In this document: positions 1 to 8,688 of the stretch, one piece after another
Layout of the letters: every line of letters starts with the position of its first letter
Position numbering within the stretch: position 1 is the stretch's first letter
DNA from: Actinocatenispora sp963805605
Lineage (GTDB): Bacteria > Actinomycetota > Actinomycetes > Mycobacteriales > Micromonosporaceae
Assembly: GCA_963805605.1 (NCBI GenBank)
Contig: CAWDUX010000001.1
Span: 682,001-746,000 of the forward strand
Reading direction: 5' to 3'
DNA length: 64,000 nt
Translations under genes and position numbers: made by a program
Notes under the pieces: model-generated
The model's database searches: none
Seen by the model: the letters and a program-made list of their open reading frames with translations, nothing else
Told to the model about the DNA's origin: nothing

Positions 1-1
1 C

Positions 2-3000
2 GAAGCGGATGTGCCGGCGTCGTCTTCTGGAACAGTCGTGGCGGCGCTGGCTGGTAGCAGTGGAAGCGCGGGCAATGCGGCAGCCAGCCCACTGGCGCCG
101 TCGTCCACCTGGCAGGTGTCCCCACAGACTGGCGGCTTCTCCTGGTCCTACCCCATCAGTGTGCCGCCCTCGCCAGCCGGACCGGCGCCAGATCTGTCGC
201 TCGCATACAACTCCCAGATGGTGGACGGACGCACGTCGGCCACGAACAACCAGCCCTCGTGGATCGGCGACGGATGGGACATGTGGCCGGGCTACATACA
301 GCGCTCGTACAAGGTCTGTGCGGACGATCAGAACGCTGGTGCGAACAACACCGACAAGAAGACGACCGATGAGTGCTGGGGCGGCAATAACGCGACTCTC
401 TCGCTCAACGGACACGCAACGACCCTGATCAAGGACGATGACACCGGGCAGTGGCGCCCACAGGCTGACGACGGTTCCCGCGTTGAGCATCTCACTGGCG
501 CAACCAACGGCGACAACGATGGCGAGTACTGGCGCATCACCACCATCGACGGGACGCAGTACTACTTCGGTCGCAACAGGTTGCCGGGTTGGGCATCCGG
601 TGATACGACCACCGACTCCACCTGGACACTGCCGGTATTCGGCAACGACACTGTCGATCCCTGTCATGCGACGGCATTCGCCGACTCGTGGTGCCAACAA
701 GCATGGCGGTGGAACCTCGACTATGTCGTAGACACGCATGGAAACGCCATCTCCTATCGATACGCCAAGGAGACCGCGTACTACGGACGGAACGCGGATG
801 CTGCCGCGAAGACCGCCTACAACCCGGGTGGGTCGATGGCGGAGACGGACTACGGCTTCACCGACGGGCATGCCTACGACACCCAGCCCTCGGCTAAGGT
901 CCTGTTCACCGTTGCCGACAGATGCGCCCCCAACACGACCTGCGACACTTCCCACACCTCTTCTTGGCCGGACACGCCGTGGGACCAGTCCTGCCTGGCC
1001 TCGACCTGCACCGACAAGTACGCACCGGTCTTCTTCAGCCGCAAGATGCTGACCACTGTCACGACCCAGGTGCTGAAGGGTGCCAGCTACGCATCTGTCG
1101 ACCGGTGGAACCTTGAGCAGTCCTTCCTCGATACCGGTGACAACGACGCCAAGCCCTTGTGGCTGAAGTCCATCACTCATACAGGGCTCAACGGTGGATC
1201 GTCGTCGCTGCCGGCTGTGACGTTCGATGGCGTTGAGATGCACAACCGGGTGGACACCTCAACGGATGGGCTTTCGGCGCTCAACCGCTACCGCATCACG
1301 TCGATCACCAGCGAGTCCGGAGCCCTCACCAACATCTCCTATTCGGATCCGCAGTGTGTTCCTGGCTCGACCATGCCAGCTGCGCCGGACTCCGACACGC
1401 TGCGCTGTATGCCGAACTACTGGTATCCGCCAGGTGAGGACAAGCGACTCGACTACTTCCATCAGTACGTAGTCACCGAGGTGGACACGGCTGATCCGAC
1501 TGGTGGCTCAGCCACCATGGTTACGACCTACGACTATCAGGGTGGCGCGGCCTGGCACTACAACGACAACGAGCTGGTGCCGGCGAAGCTCAGGACGTGG
1601 TCACAGTGGCGCGGTTATGGCACAGTGCTTGTCCGTTCCGGCCTGCTCAGCGCCGGTGCGATCCGATCAGAGGTGCATCACGTCTACCTCCGTGGAATGG
1701 ATGGCGACAAGCAGTCCGACGGATCGACGAGATCTGTGACCGTTCAGGACTCTCAGGGCGGCACCATCACTGATTCCGCCGAGTATCAGGGCTTCGAACG
1801 CGAACAGATCACCTATGACCAGGCCGGGGGAGCGCCCGCGAGCGATGCCATCAGTACCCCCTGGGTGCGCGGCCCCACTGCTACCCAGACGCTTGGCGGA
1901 TACAAGTCAGAAGCATGGATGAGCAACACCGCGAGCGTTACGAACCGCAGTCTGCTTGCGGACGGCACCTGGGGGGAGAAGCGCACAAGCACCACGTTCA
2001 ACAGCGATGGTCTCCCCACCGCCGTAGATGATCGTGGAGACACAAGCACCGCGGCTGACAATCGTTGCACCCGCACCACATACGCGACCCGCAACACCAG
2101 TGACTGGATCCTCAACCATCCGTCCGAGGTGCAGAACGATGCAGTTGCCTGCACCGAGGTCGCCACGCCTGAGCAGACCATCGGCCATACCAGGATGTAC
2201 TACGACAACTCCAGCTCGCTCGGCGCGGTTGTCCAGACCGGTGATGCCACCAAGGTTGAAGGGCTGACAAGCTGGAGCGGCAGTACGCCCGTGTACTCGA
2301 CCTCATCCAGCGTTGTCTATGACACCTACGGTCGCCCTACAGCGACGACAGACGCACTGGGAAACACGGTGACGACGCAGTACAACCCGGCAGGTGATGT
2401 GCCTGTCACCTCCACCGTCATCACCGACGCGATGGGTTACACGACAACCGACACCTTTGATCCGGCCAGTGGTCGGACGTTGTCCAGCACCGATGCCAAC
2501 AATCGCCGCACCGACAGCACCTACGATCCACTGGGCCGTCTTACCGCGGTATGGACTCCTGGCCGCACCAAGGGGACCGACGACCCCAATGTCAAGTACG
2601 CCTACCAGATCCACAATGACGCGGCCAGTGTCATCACCACACAGACCCTGACCTACAACTCACTCACCGATACCACCGGCTACGTTACGAGCTACAGCCT
2701 CTACGACAGCGCTCTGCGACTGCGTCAGACCCAGGCGCCTGCCTTCAGCGGCGGGCGGATGATCACCGACACGACATACGACAGTCGTGGCCTGGTCGCA
2801 GAAGCCAGCGAGCCGTACTACAACGATCAGGATCCCGCCCCGGCACTCGTCGGTGTCGATTCGAGCGCACTGTTCGGAGTCACTGACTACGAGTACGACG
2901 GGGTCGGTCGACAAACTGCTGCAATTTTTCTGCAGCAGGGCAACGAGCGTTGGCGTACGAGTACTTCCTACCCGGGTGCAGATCGAATCGACGTCGACCC

Positions 3001-6000
3001 ACCCACGGGCGGAACTGCCACCACCACGCTGACCGATGCCCGCGGCCAGACCACACAGCTACGCCAGTACCACGGGTCAGCTCCCACCGGTGCCTACGAT
3101 GCGACCAACTACACCTACACCTCGAGCGGCCAGCTCGCGACCGTCGTCGATCCGGCCGGCAACACCTGGAAGTACACCTACGACGCGCGTGGCAACCGGG
3201 TCAAGAGCGAGGACCCTGACACCGGCACAACCACCAGCACGTACGACAACGGTGGCCGGCTGACCTCGGCCACGGATGCACGCGGGGTCACTCTCGCCTA
3301 CAGCTACGACAAGTTGGGCCGCACCACTGGGGAATATGCCGACAGCACCAGCGGGATTCAACTTGCCTCATGGGAATACGACACCTTGGCTGGCGGCAAG
3401 GGCCTGCCAACGTCAGCGACCCGCTACGACGGGACTGACGCATACACCGAGGCGGTGACCGGGTATGACAATGCGGGCCGGCCCACCGGCAGCAGCGTAA
3501 CTATCCCGACTGCACAAGGGGTGCTGGCCGGCACCTACTCGGACAGCGTCACTTACAACCCGGATGGTTCACAGGCGAGCATGACACGGCCCGGTGTCGG
3601 CGGGCTGAAGAAAGAAACCCTCTACACGCGTTACGATAACGGGCTTGGTTTCGCAACGGGGCTGGTCGGCCTCCAAGAATATGTCAGCGGTGCCATCTAC
3701 GCGCACGATGGCCGAATTAGTCAACTTCCGTTCGGCGCCAGCGGGAAGCCCCAACTGCTCCAGACCTATAGCTACGATGACAGCACGCACAGGTTGAGTG
3801 AGGCGACCACAGGTTACGAAAACTCGACGGCCCTCGCAGATGTGACCTACAAATATGACGCGTCCGGGAACATCGTCTCCACCAACGACCAGGCCGGTGC
3901 GAGCCCGGACACCCAGTGCTTCCGCTACGACTATCTCGACCGGTTGACGGACGCCTGGACGCCGAAGCCTGTCGGGACCGACGGCACGACACCGGGCAGC
4001 TGTGATTCCCTGCCCGGCACCGTGTCCGATGTTGGTGGCCCGGCTGCGTACTGGCACACCTATGACTACGACGTCACCGGCAACAGGACCAGCCTGGTCA
4101 AGCACATCGCGGGTGGGGACGCCACCACGAGTTCCAGCTATCCGGCGCCGGGATCGACTCAACCGCACACGTTGTTGTCCACGACTGCAACGTACAGCGT
4201 CGGTGATGGCAGTACCGCGACCGAGCAGAGCACCTTCAGCTACGACAGTGCGGGAAACACCACCGGTCGTACGATCGCTGGCAATGCGCAGACGCTGGCG
4301 TGGAACAGCGAGGGCAGGCTCGCGAGTCTGACGGCGGGTAGCGCGAAGACCAGTTACCAGTACGACGCTGGTGGCGCGCAGCTGATCCGGCATGACCCGG
4401 ACGGGTCGGCGACGTTGTATCTGCCGGATGGTACGGAACTTCGCGCGGAGAACGGTGCGTCGAGTGCGACCGGCACCAGGTACTACGGGTTCGGTGGCGC
4501 GACGATCGGGGTGCGTACCGCCGCGGGGATGACCTGGCTGATCGGCAATCAGGTCGGCACCGACACGGTCGCTGTCGATGCGACGACGACGAACGCGACG
4601 CACCGCTACACGGACCCGTTCGGCGCGCCGCGGTCGACGCTTCCTGACTGGGTGGGTGACAGGGGATTCGTTGGCGGGACGCAGGATGCGAACACCGGAC
4701 TGACGACGTTGGGTGCGCGCGAGTACGACCCGTCCCTGGGGAGGTTCTTGTCCGCGGACCCGGTCGTCGACCCGACCGATCCGCAGCAGCTCAACGGGTT
4801 CGCCTACGCCGACAACAGCCCGGTGACGCATGCCGACCCGTCGGGGATGGTCGCTCGTGTCATCGAGCAGGGCACGATCTGGGACAGCAGCGATGAGGCG
4901 TTCCGCGACTTTCAGGATGCCTACACGGGTGGGACCAGTTGGCAGAACGACTATTACGCGCTCAACCGGGCTTACGCTGCGGACAAGGCGGCACAGCGTA
5001 AGCAGTATGAGCACCGTCATGACGTACTCAACTGGCTGGGCTACGTTCCCGTCGTCGGCATCGCCGCCGACGGCGCGAACGCGGTCTGGTACGCCACGGA
5101 AGGCAATTGGAAACAGGCCGGGTTCTCCCTCGGCTTCGCGGCGCTGGGACTGATCCCGGCCGGGAAACTGATCAAGCTCGGCGGCAAGCTCGTCATCAAA
5201 GTCGGCTCGAAGGTCGTCGAGGTCGCCGCAGCGAAAGCGGCCGCCCGGGCCAGCGCAAAAGCCGGTGTCAAACTGGCCGAGGGCGAAGCAGGCTCTGCGG
5301 TCAGGTCTGCTGCTGCCGGGGCAGCGAAGAGCGGCGGCAAGAGCAGCGCCCGCCGGAGCGTCGCTACCGCCGCTAGGCAGGCAGGCGACGACGCCGAACA
5401 GGCCGCATCCTCCGCCACCCGCGGCTGCCACAGCTTCACCGCCAACACACCCGTGGCGATGGCCGACGGCACCACCACCCCGATCCATAAGATCAAAATC
5501 GGTGACAAGGTCCGCAACAGCAAACCCGACTCTCACACCACTCAGACCCACCGCGTCACCGGCCTGATTGTCACCACCACCGACCGCCACCTGGTCGACC
5601 TCACCATCACCACGCCACACGGGCCCGCCCACCTCACCACCACCGACCACCACCTCTTCTACGACACCACCACCCACCACTGGACCCCAGCAGCCCACCT
5701 CCACCCCGGCCACCGCCTCCAAACACCCACCACCACAGCACCCATCGCCGCCATCCACCGCTACACCACCACCGCCACCACCTACGACCTCACTATCACC
5801 CACCTCCACACCTACTATGTGGCGGCCGGCGATTCTCCGGTCCTTGTACACAACTGCGGCACGCTTTATCGAAGTGATACCCGCGACCCTGGTAAGATTT
5901 TCCCGGGCGGATTTGAACCACGCGGAAGTAATATGGATCTGATGGAGCATGCCTCTGGCTATTCAATAGATTCTGGATATGTGTCGACGACGAAGTATGA

Positions 6001-6208
6001 GAGAATTGCCAAGGGTCGGGGTGGAAACGTCTATCATATTGACGGTGTTGAGGGCGCTGATGTAAACCATGAGTGGCCGGGAAATCCATTCTCCAGCGAA
6101 GAAGAGATCGCTGTACCTGGACGCGTCGCGACGAGCCGGATCATTGGTGTGCGGATGCGCGATGGAACATGGATGGATAACCCGAACTATATTCCTCTGG
6201 GGGGATGA
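2..6208 (+). CDS. RHS-repeat polymorphic toxin with HINT and C-terminal ADP-ribosyltransferase domain (5' partial)
   Basis: The frame is open to the left edge, so the true N-terminus is outside the window; 2,065 residues are visible counting from the GTG at 11. Domain order: N-terminal RHS shell region, many YD/RHS repeats (for example YDPLGRL, YDARGNR) over roughly residues 250-1550, the RHS-associated core near 1555-1615 (GAREYDPSLGRFLSADP), a hydrophobic pre-toxin stretch at 1675-1755, a HINT autoprotease domain from C1806 to the VLVHNC motif ending at C1949, and a 116-residue toxin tip. The tip reads like the heat-labile enterotoxin A/pertussis S1 ART fold: LYRSD with R1954, GYVSTT at 1989-1994 and an E-x-E (E2030, E2032). 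Family knowledge: the RHS shell encapsulates the toxin, HINT releases it, and the tip ADP-ribosylates a target protein. Export route and target are unknown. The immunity gene overlaps the stop codon. Confidence 0.93.
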   Translation, partial: EADVPASSSGTVVAALAGSSGSAGNAAASPLAPSSTWQVSPQTGGFSWSYPISVPPSPAGPAPDLSLAYNSQMVDGRTSATNNQPSWIGDGWDMWPGYIQRSYKVCADDQNAGANNTDKKTTDECWGGNNATLSLNGHATTLIKDDDTGQWRPQADDGSRVEHLTGATNGDNDGEYWRITTIDGTQYYFGRNRLPGWASGDTTTDSTWTLPVFGNDTVDPCHATAFADSWCQQAWRWNLDYVVDTHGNAISYRYAKETAYYGRNADAAAKTAYNPGGSMAETDYGFTDGHAYDTQPSAKVLFTVADRCAPNTTCDTSHTSSWPDTPWDQSCLASTCTDKYAPVFFSRKMLTTVTTQVLKGASYASVDRWNLEQSFLDTGDNDAKPLWLKSITHTGLNGGSSSLPAVTFDGVEMHNRVDTSTDGLSALNRYRITSITSESGALTNISYSDPQCVPGSTMPAAPDSDTLRCMPNYWYPPGEDKRLDYFHQYVVTEVDTADPTGGSATMVTTYDYQGGAAWHYNDNELVPAKLRTWSQWRGYGTVLVRSGLLSAGAIRSEVHHVYLRGMDGDKQSDGSTRSVTVQDSQGGTITDSAEYQGFEREQITYDQAGGAPASDAISTPWVRGPTATQTLGGYKSEAWMSNTASVTNRSLLADGTWGEKRTSTTFNSDGLPTAVDDRGDTSTAADNRCTRTTYATRNTSDWILNHPSEVQNDAVACTEVATPEQTIGHTRMYYDNSSSLGAVVQTGDATKVEGLTSWSGSTPVYSTSSSVVYDTYGRPTATTDALGNTVTTQYNPAGDVPVTSTVITDAMGYTTTDTFDPASGRTLSSTDANNRRTDSTYDPLGRLTAVWTPGRTKGTDDPNVKYAYQIHNDAASVITTQTLTYNSLTDTTGYVTSYSLYDSALRLRQTQAPAFSGGRMITDTTYDSRGLVAEASEPYYNDQDPAPALVGVDSSALFGVTDYEYDGVGRQTAAIFLQQGNERWRTSTSYPGADRIDVDPPTGGTATTTLTDARGQTTQLRQYHGSAPTGAYDATNYTYTSSGQLATVVDPAGNTWKYTYDARGNRVKSEDPDTGTTTSTYDNGGRLTSATDARGVTLAYSYDKLGRTTGEYADSTSGIQLASWEYDTLAGGKGLPTSATRYDGTDAYTEAVTGYDNAGRPTGSSVTIPTAQGVLAGTYSDSVTYNPDGSQASMTRPGVGGLKKETLYTRYDNGLGFATGLVGLQEYVSGAIYAHDGRISQLPFGASGKPQLLQTYSYDDSTHRLSEATTGYENSTALADVTYKYDASGNIVSTNDQAGASPDTQCFRYDYLDRLTDAWTPKPVGTDGTTPGSCDSLPGTVSDVGGPAAYWHTYDYDVTGNRTSLVKHIAGGDATTSSSYPAPGSTQPHTLLSTTATYSVGDGSTATEQSTFSYDSAGNTTGRTIAGNAQTLAWNSEGRLASLTAGSAKTSYQYDAGGAQLIRHDPDGSATLYLPDGTELRAENGASSATGTRYYGFGGATIGVRTAAGMTWLIGNQVGTDTVAVDATTTNATHRYTDPFGAPRSTLPDWVGDRGFVGGTQDANTGLTTLGAREYDPSLGRFLSADPVVDPTDPQQLNGFAYADNSPVTHADPSGMVARVIEQGTIWDSSDEAFRDFQDAYTGGTSWQNDYYALNRAYAADKAAQRKQYEHRHDVLNWLGYVPVVGIAADGANAVWYATEGNWKQAGFSLGFAALGLIPAGKLIKLGGKLVIKVGSKVVEVAAAKAAARASAKAGVKLAEGEAGSAVRSAAAGAAKSGGKSSARRSVATAARQAGDDAEQAASSATRGCHSFTANTPVAMADGTTTPIHKIKIGDKVRNSKPDSHTTQTHRVTGLIVTTTDRHLVDLTITTPHGPAHLTTTDHHLFYDTTTHHWTPAAHLHPGHRLQTPTTTAPIAAIHRYTTTATTYDLTITHLHTYYVAAGDSPVLVHNCGTLYRSDTRDPGKIFPGGFEPRGSNMDLMEHASGYSIDSGYVSTTKYERIAKGRGGNVYHIDGVEGADVNHEWPGNPFSSEEEIAVPGRVATSRIIGVRMRDGTWMDNPNYIPLGG

Positions 6209-6609
6209 TGGAAAGCCTACAGGTCGTCGCTGCCAGTGTAGATGGACGTCAAGAGTCACTGATCGTCGAGGTCGATAATTCGAGTGGGCCAAGCATCAGG
6301 ATAATTCGAAACAATCGGGTTCCGGACGTCTATGGCGGCAGCGATCTGTTTGAGTGTCTCAAAGGTGCGCGTCTTGCTCTCGAAAAGGAAGGGCTTCTCA
6401 TCTGTTGTCAGGGCTCTCGGCCGACGGTATTTCCTTCCGGAATGGGGCGGCAGATGTCGAATGGACGCCTTGCGTATCCATTACGCCGGACGCCACCTTT
6501 GACTGACGCTGACTTGGTCGACATTTTTGCGCCAGCTCAGTTCGCCGAAGTAGGGACGGTGGAAAGTCAGCGGCAAGCGGTGCTCGATTTCTTTCGATTC
6601 CATGGCTAA
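6205..6609 (+). CDS. Probable cognate immunity protein for the RHS ADP-ribosyltransferase toxin
   Basis: A 134-residue soluble protein starting at ATG 6205 (or the adjacent ATG at 6208), overlapping the toxin stop codon in an ATGA arrangement, so translation is coupled. I do not recognise its family. It has no signal peptide or membrane segment, as expected for a cytoplasmic antitoxin that binds the ART domain. Position directly behind a polymorphic toxin tip is the standard place for an immunity gene, and that position is the main basis for the call. Base composition is clearly less GC-rich than the RHS shell, matching the toxin tip, so the two probably moved together. A rare TTA leucine codon lies at 6481-6483. 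An IS66 element follows about 140 bases downstream. Confidence 0.7.
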   Translation: MMESLQVVAASVDGRQESLIVEVDNSSGPSIRIIRNNRVPDVYGGSDLFECLKGARLALEKEGLLICCQGSRPTVFPSGMGRQMSNGRLAYPLRRTPPLTDADLVDIFAPAQFAEVGTVESQRQAVLDFFRFHG

Positions 6610-6738
6610 TAACGCCAGTCGTCGTAGAAGTTGTCCTTCTCCAGTGGGACTGTCCGAACTTTGTGGGCGACTCTGGTGCTCGGCTGGCAACCTGGCGACG
6701 TCAGGCATTCTGCCGCGGTGATGTGAACGGACAAGGTC

Positions 6739-6759
6739 CGTCAGCCGTAACTGGTCAGC
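6739..6759. repeat. Left end of IS66 element: 8-bp target duplication plus 13-bp inverted repeat
   Basis: Bases 6739-6746 (CGTCAGCC) are the left copy of an exact 8-bp target duplication. The element begins at 6747 with GTAACTGGTCAGC, the exact reverse complement of the right end at 8259-8271. An 8-bp duplication and ends beginning GTAA are normal for the IS66 family. Confidence 0.93.
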
Positions 6760-8271
6760 TGGCCGAGGACGGTTGATGCGGTGTCAGGCTGTTTCGGGCA
6801 GCCAGGGGCGGCCCTCGGCGAGTTGGGTGAGGACGTCGAAGAGTTTCTTGCCGTGTTTGGCTGCTGTGGAGATGTAGCTGCGGATGGCGCAGAAGCCTCT
6901 GGCTCCGGGCAGGGTGCGTAGGCAGCCGGAGACTTTCTGCCGGAGTTTGATCATGCGGATGTCGCGTTCGGAGCCGTTGTTGTCGGGCGGGACGCGCCAG
7001 TCGGTGGTGAAGCGTAGGTAGTCGGGTTCGCGGTCGGCGAGCCGGCGGGCCAGGGCGTGGTGTTTGCGCATCAGCGGGGTGGATCGGGCCGTGGTGGAGG
7101 CCAGCCCGGTCTGCACCGCTGAGCGGAACAGGTGAACCTGGGTGGCGAGGGCATCGGGGTTGAGGGTGTCGGCGGCCTCAGCGATCGCGTCGGCCACAAG
7201 CTTCTGCATCGCGACCAGCGTGTCGGCGGCTTGGGTGGCCCAGCACCACAACCCGGCCGGGGTGGCCTCGGTGACCGCCTGCAACTCGCGGAGGGCGTGC
7301 GCACAGCAGAGTTGGTGTTCCACGCCCGGGTAGGTGTCATACGGTGCCCACGCGTCATGCACCGCGACACCGCGGAAGTGTTGCAGGACACCGGCATTGT
7401 CGATGCCGTCGCGGCCGCGTCTGGGATGGCAGGTGATCAGCGTGTGCTTGTCGGTGCGGGCACAGTGCACCCAGTGCAGGCTGCCCGCTACCCGCAGCCC
7501 GGTCTCGTCGAACCCGGCCACCTCGGCCTGCGCGATCCGGTCTTTGACCGCAGCGAGGAAGCCGGCCAGCCCGTCGGCGGCGCGGGTGGCTACCGCCGCA
7601 ACAGTGCCTTCGGCCACCGGAGTGCCGAACAACTCGGCCAGCGCCTGCGCGGTGCGTTTCTTCGACAGGAACTGCCCGACATACAAGTAGAGGATGATCG
7701 CGGTGACCCGGGGACCGTACTGCACCGGCCCGGTCACGCCCTCAGGCGCCGTGCCGCAAGTGGTGATCCCACATACGCAACGCCGCGCGATCAGTTGGTG
7801 CTCGGTCACCCGCACCGTCATCGGAGGCAGATCGAACACCTGCCTCCGCTGCACCCCCACCTCCGGCGCGCCGGCCAGGTCCACGCCGCAGCCGGCGCAC
7901 GGGCCAGGCTCATGCCGCAGCGTCTCGTGCGGATCGCCAACCTGCGCCAGCGTCGCCCCAGCATGCCCCGGCTGCCCACCCGATCTCTTGCCGCTGGCGC
8001 GCCGCAACGAGCGCGGCGCCGGTTTCACAAACGGCGAGTCCGACGACGGTGGCCTTGAAGAGTTGGTCGAATCCATACCCAACCGGCGCTTCAGATCGGC
8101 GTTCTCGGCTTCCAACACGGCGACCCGCTGGCGAAGCTCGGTGATCACCCGCGCCTGCTCGACGACCAGGGCGGCAAGCTCGTCATACGACGGACGCCCA
8201 TCCCCGGCCTGCACACCAAGATCATCCCACCCGAGACGATCACACCAAGATCAGGGGTGCTGACCAGTTAC
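6747..8271 (-). mobile_element. Complete IS66-family insertion sequence (1,525 bp)
   Basis: Bounded by perfect 13-bp terminal inverted repeats (6747-6759 and 8259-8271) and flanked by an identical 8-bp direct repeat (6739-6746 and 8272-8279). It carries one intact transposase and no tnpA/tnpB accessory genes, so it is the single-ORF type of IS66 element. Intact ends, an intact ORF and a perfect target duplication indicate a recent insertion. It landed at the stop codon of the neighbouring PPOX gene, and the duplication restored that stop. Confidence 0.94.
6784..8214 (-). CDS. IS66 family transposase
   Basis: A 476-residue transposase starting at GTG 8214. The N-terminus is a leucine-zipper-like coiled coil (about residues 12-45), followed by a Ser/Pro-rich linker and a cysteine-containing zinc-binding region (CAGCG, then CVCGITTCG). 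The DDE catalytic core is visible: GFDETGLR (first Asp), VAVHDAWAPY (second Asp) and NGSERDIRMIK (Glu), followed by the IS66 C-terminal SGCLRTLPGARGFCAIRSY region. It catalyses cut-and-paste or copy transposition of the surrounding element. The reading frame is uninterrupted and the length is normal for the family. Confidence 0.96.
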   Translation of the reverse strand: MQAGDGRPSYDELAALVVEQARVITELRQRVAVLEAENADLKRRLGMDSTNSSRPPSSDSPFVKPAPRSLRRASGKRSGGQPGHAGATLAQVGDPHETLRHEPGPCAGCGVDLAGAPEVGVQRRQVFDLPPMTVRVTEHQLIARRCVCGITTCGTAPEGVTGPVQYGPRVTAIILYLYVGQFLSKKRTAQALAELFGTPVAEGTVAAVATRAADGLAGFLAAVKDRIAQAEVAGFDETGLRVAGSLHWVHCARTDKHTLITCHPRRGRDGIDNAGVLQHFRGVAVHDAWAPYDTYPGVEHQLCCAHALRELQAVTEATPAGLWCWATQAADTLVAMQKLVADAIAEAADTLNPDALATQVHLFRSAVQTGLASTTARSTPLMRKHHALARRLADREPDYLRFTTDWRVPPDNNGSERDIRMIKLRQKVSGCLRTLPGARGFCAIRSYISTAAKHGKKLFDVLTQLAEGRPWLPETA

Positions 8272-8279
8272 CGTCAGCC
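8259..8279. repeat. Right end of IS66 element: 13-bp inverted repeat plus 8-bp target duplication
   Basis: Bases 8259-8271 are the inverted copy of the left terminus. Bases 8272-8279 (CGTCAGCC) repeat the left target copy exactly. The TGA stop of the adjacent minus-strand gene (8274-8276) lies inside this duplicated octamer. Confidence 0.93.
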
Positions 8280-8651
8280 AAGGCGCTGGTGGTCGGGTTC
8301 GATGAGGGCGACGATGTGGTCCTCGGCGCGGGAGTACGGTCCGCCGATGTACTTGGTCGAGATCTGGTCGATGATCTCCCAGCCGGCATCGCCGCTGAGC
8401 CATTCGATGACCCGGCCGCGGATGATGAGTGGCTGGAACGGGTTGTCGGCAGGTGTCAGGGACAGCGCGATGCGGGGGTCGCGGCGCAGGTTGCGGGCCT
8501 TGCGAGTGCCGGGGCCGGTGAGGATCGCGACGTGTTCGCCGTGGGTGCCGACCCAGACGGGCACGGAGTGTGGGGAGCCGTCGGGCAGCACGGTGGCGAT
8601 GTGGGCGATCGAGGTGCCGTCGAGTACGCGGCGTACGTCGGGGTCGAGCAT
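8274..8651 (-). CDS. PPOX-class (pyridoxamine 5'-phosphate oxidase-like split barrel) protein, probably F420-dependent
   Basis: A 125-residue split-barrel flavin/F420-type enzyme. Typical signatures are the N-terminal MLDPDVRRVLDGT, the strand pair IATVLPDGSPHSVPVWVG and the basic cofactor-phosphate region TRKARNLRRDPRIALS. I chose ATG 8651 because AGGAG lies nine bases ahead; the ATG at 8660 sits directly on that ribosome site. The gene follows the dihydrofolate-reductase-like gene by 37 bases and is probably co-transcribed with it. An IS66 element inserted exactly at its stop codon, but the duplicated octamer keeps the stop, so the protein is intact. Members reduce or oxidise small organic substrates; the substrate here is unknown. 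Confidence 0.85.
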   Translation of the reverse strand: MLDPDVRRVLDGTSIAHIATVLPDGSPHSVPVWVGTHGEHVAILTGPGTRKARNLRRDPRIALSLTPADNPFQPLIIRGRVIEWLSGDAGWEIIDQISTKYIGGPYSRAEDHIVALIEPDHQRLG

Positions 8652-8688
8652 GGTGGTCATCTCCTGGTGAGGGTCGGAAGGGACGGGG

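Noticed and set aside
3569..5950. 793-codon open frame on the minus strand inside the RHS gene
   Set aside because: Shadow of the high-GC RHS coding frame; composition is Arg/Gly/Val-rich without any recognisable domain, while the opposite strand encodes clear RHS and HINT motifs.
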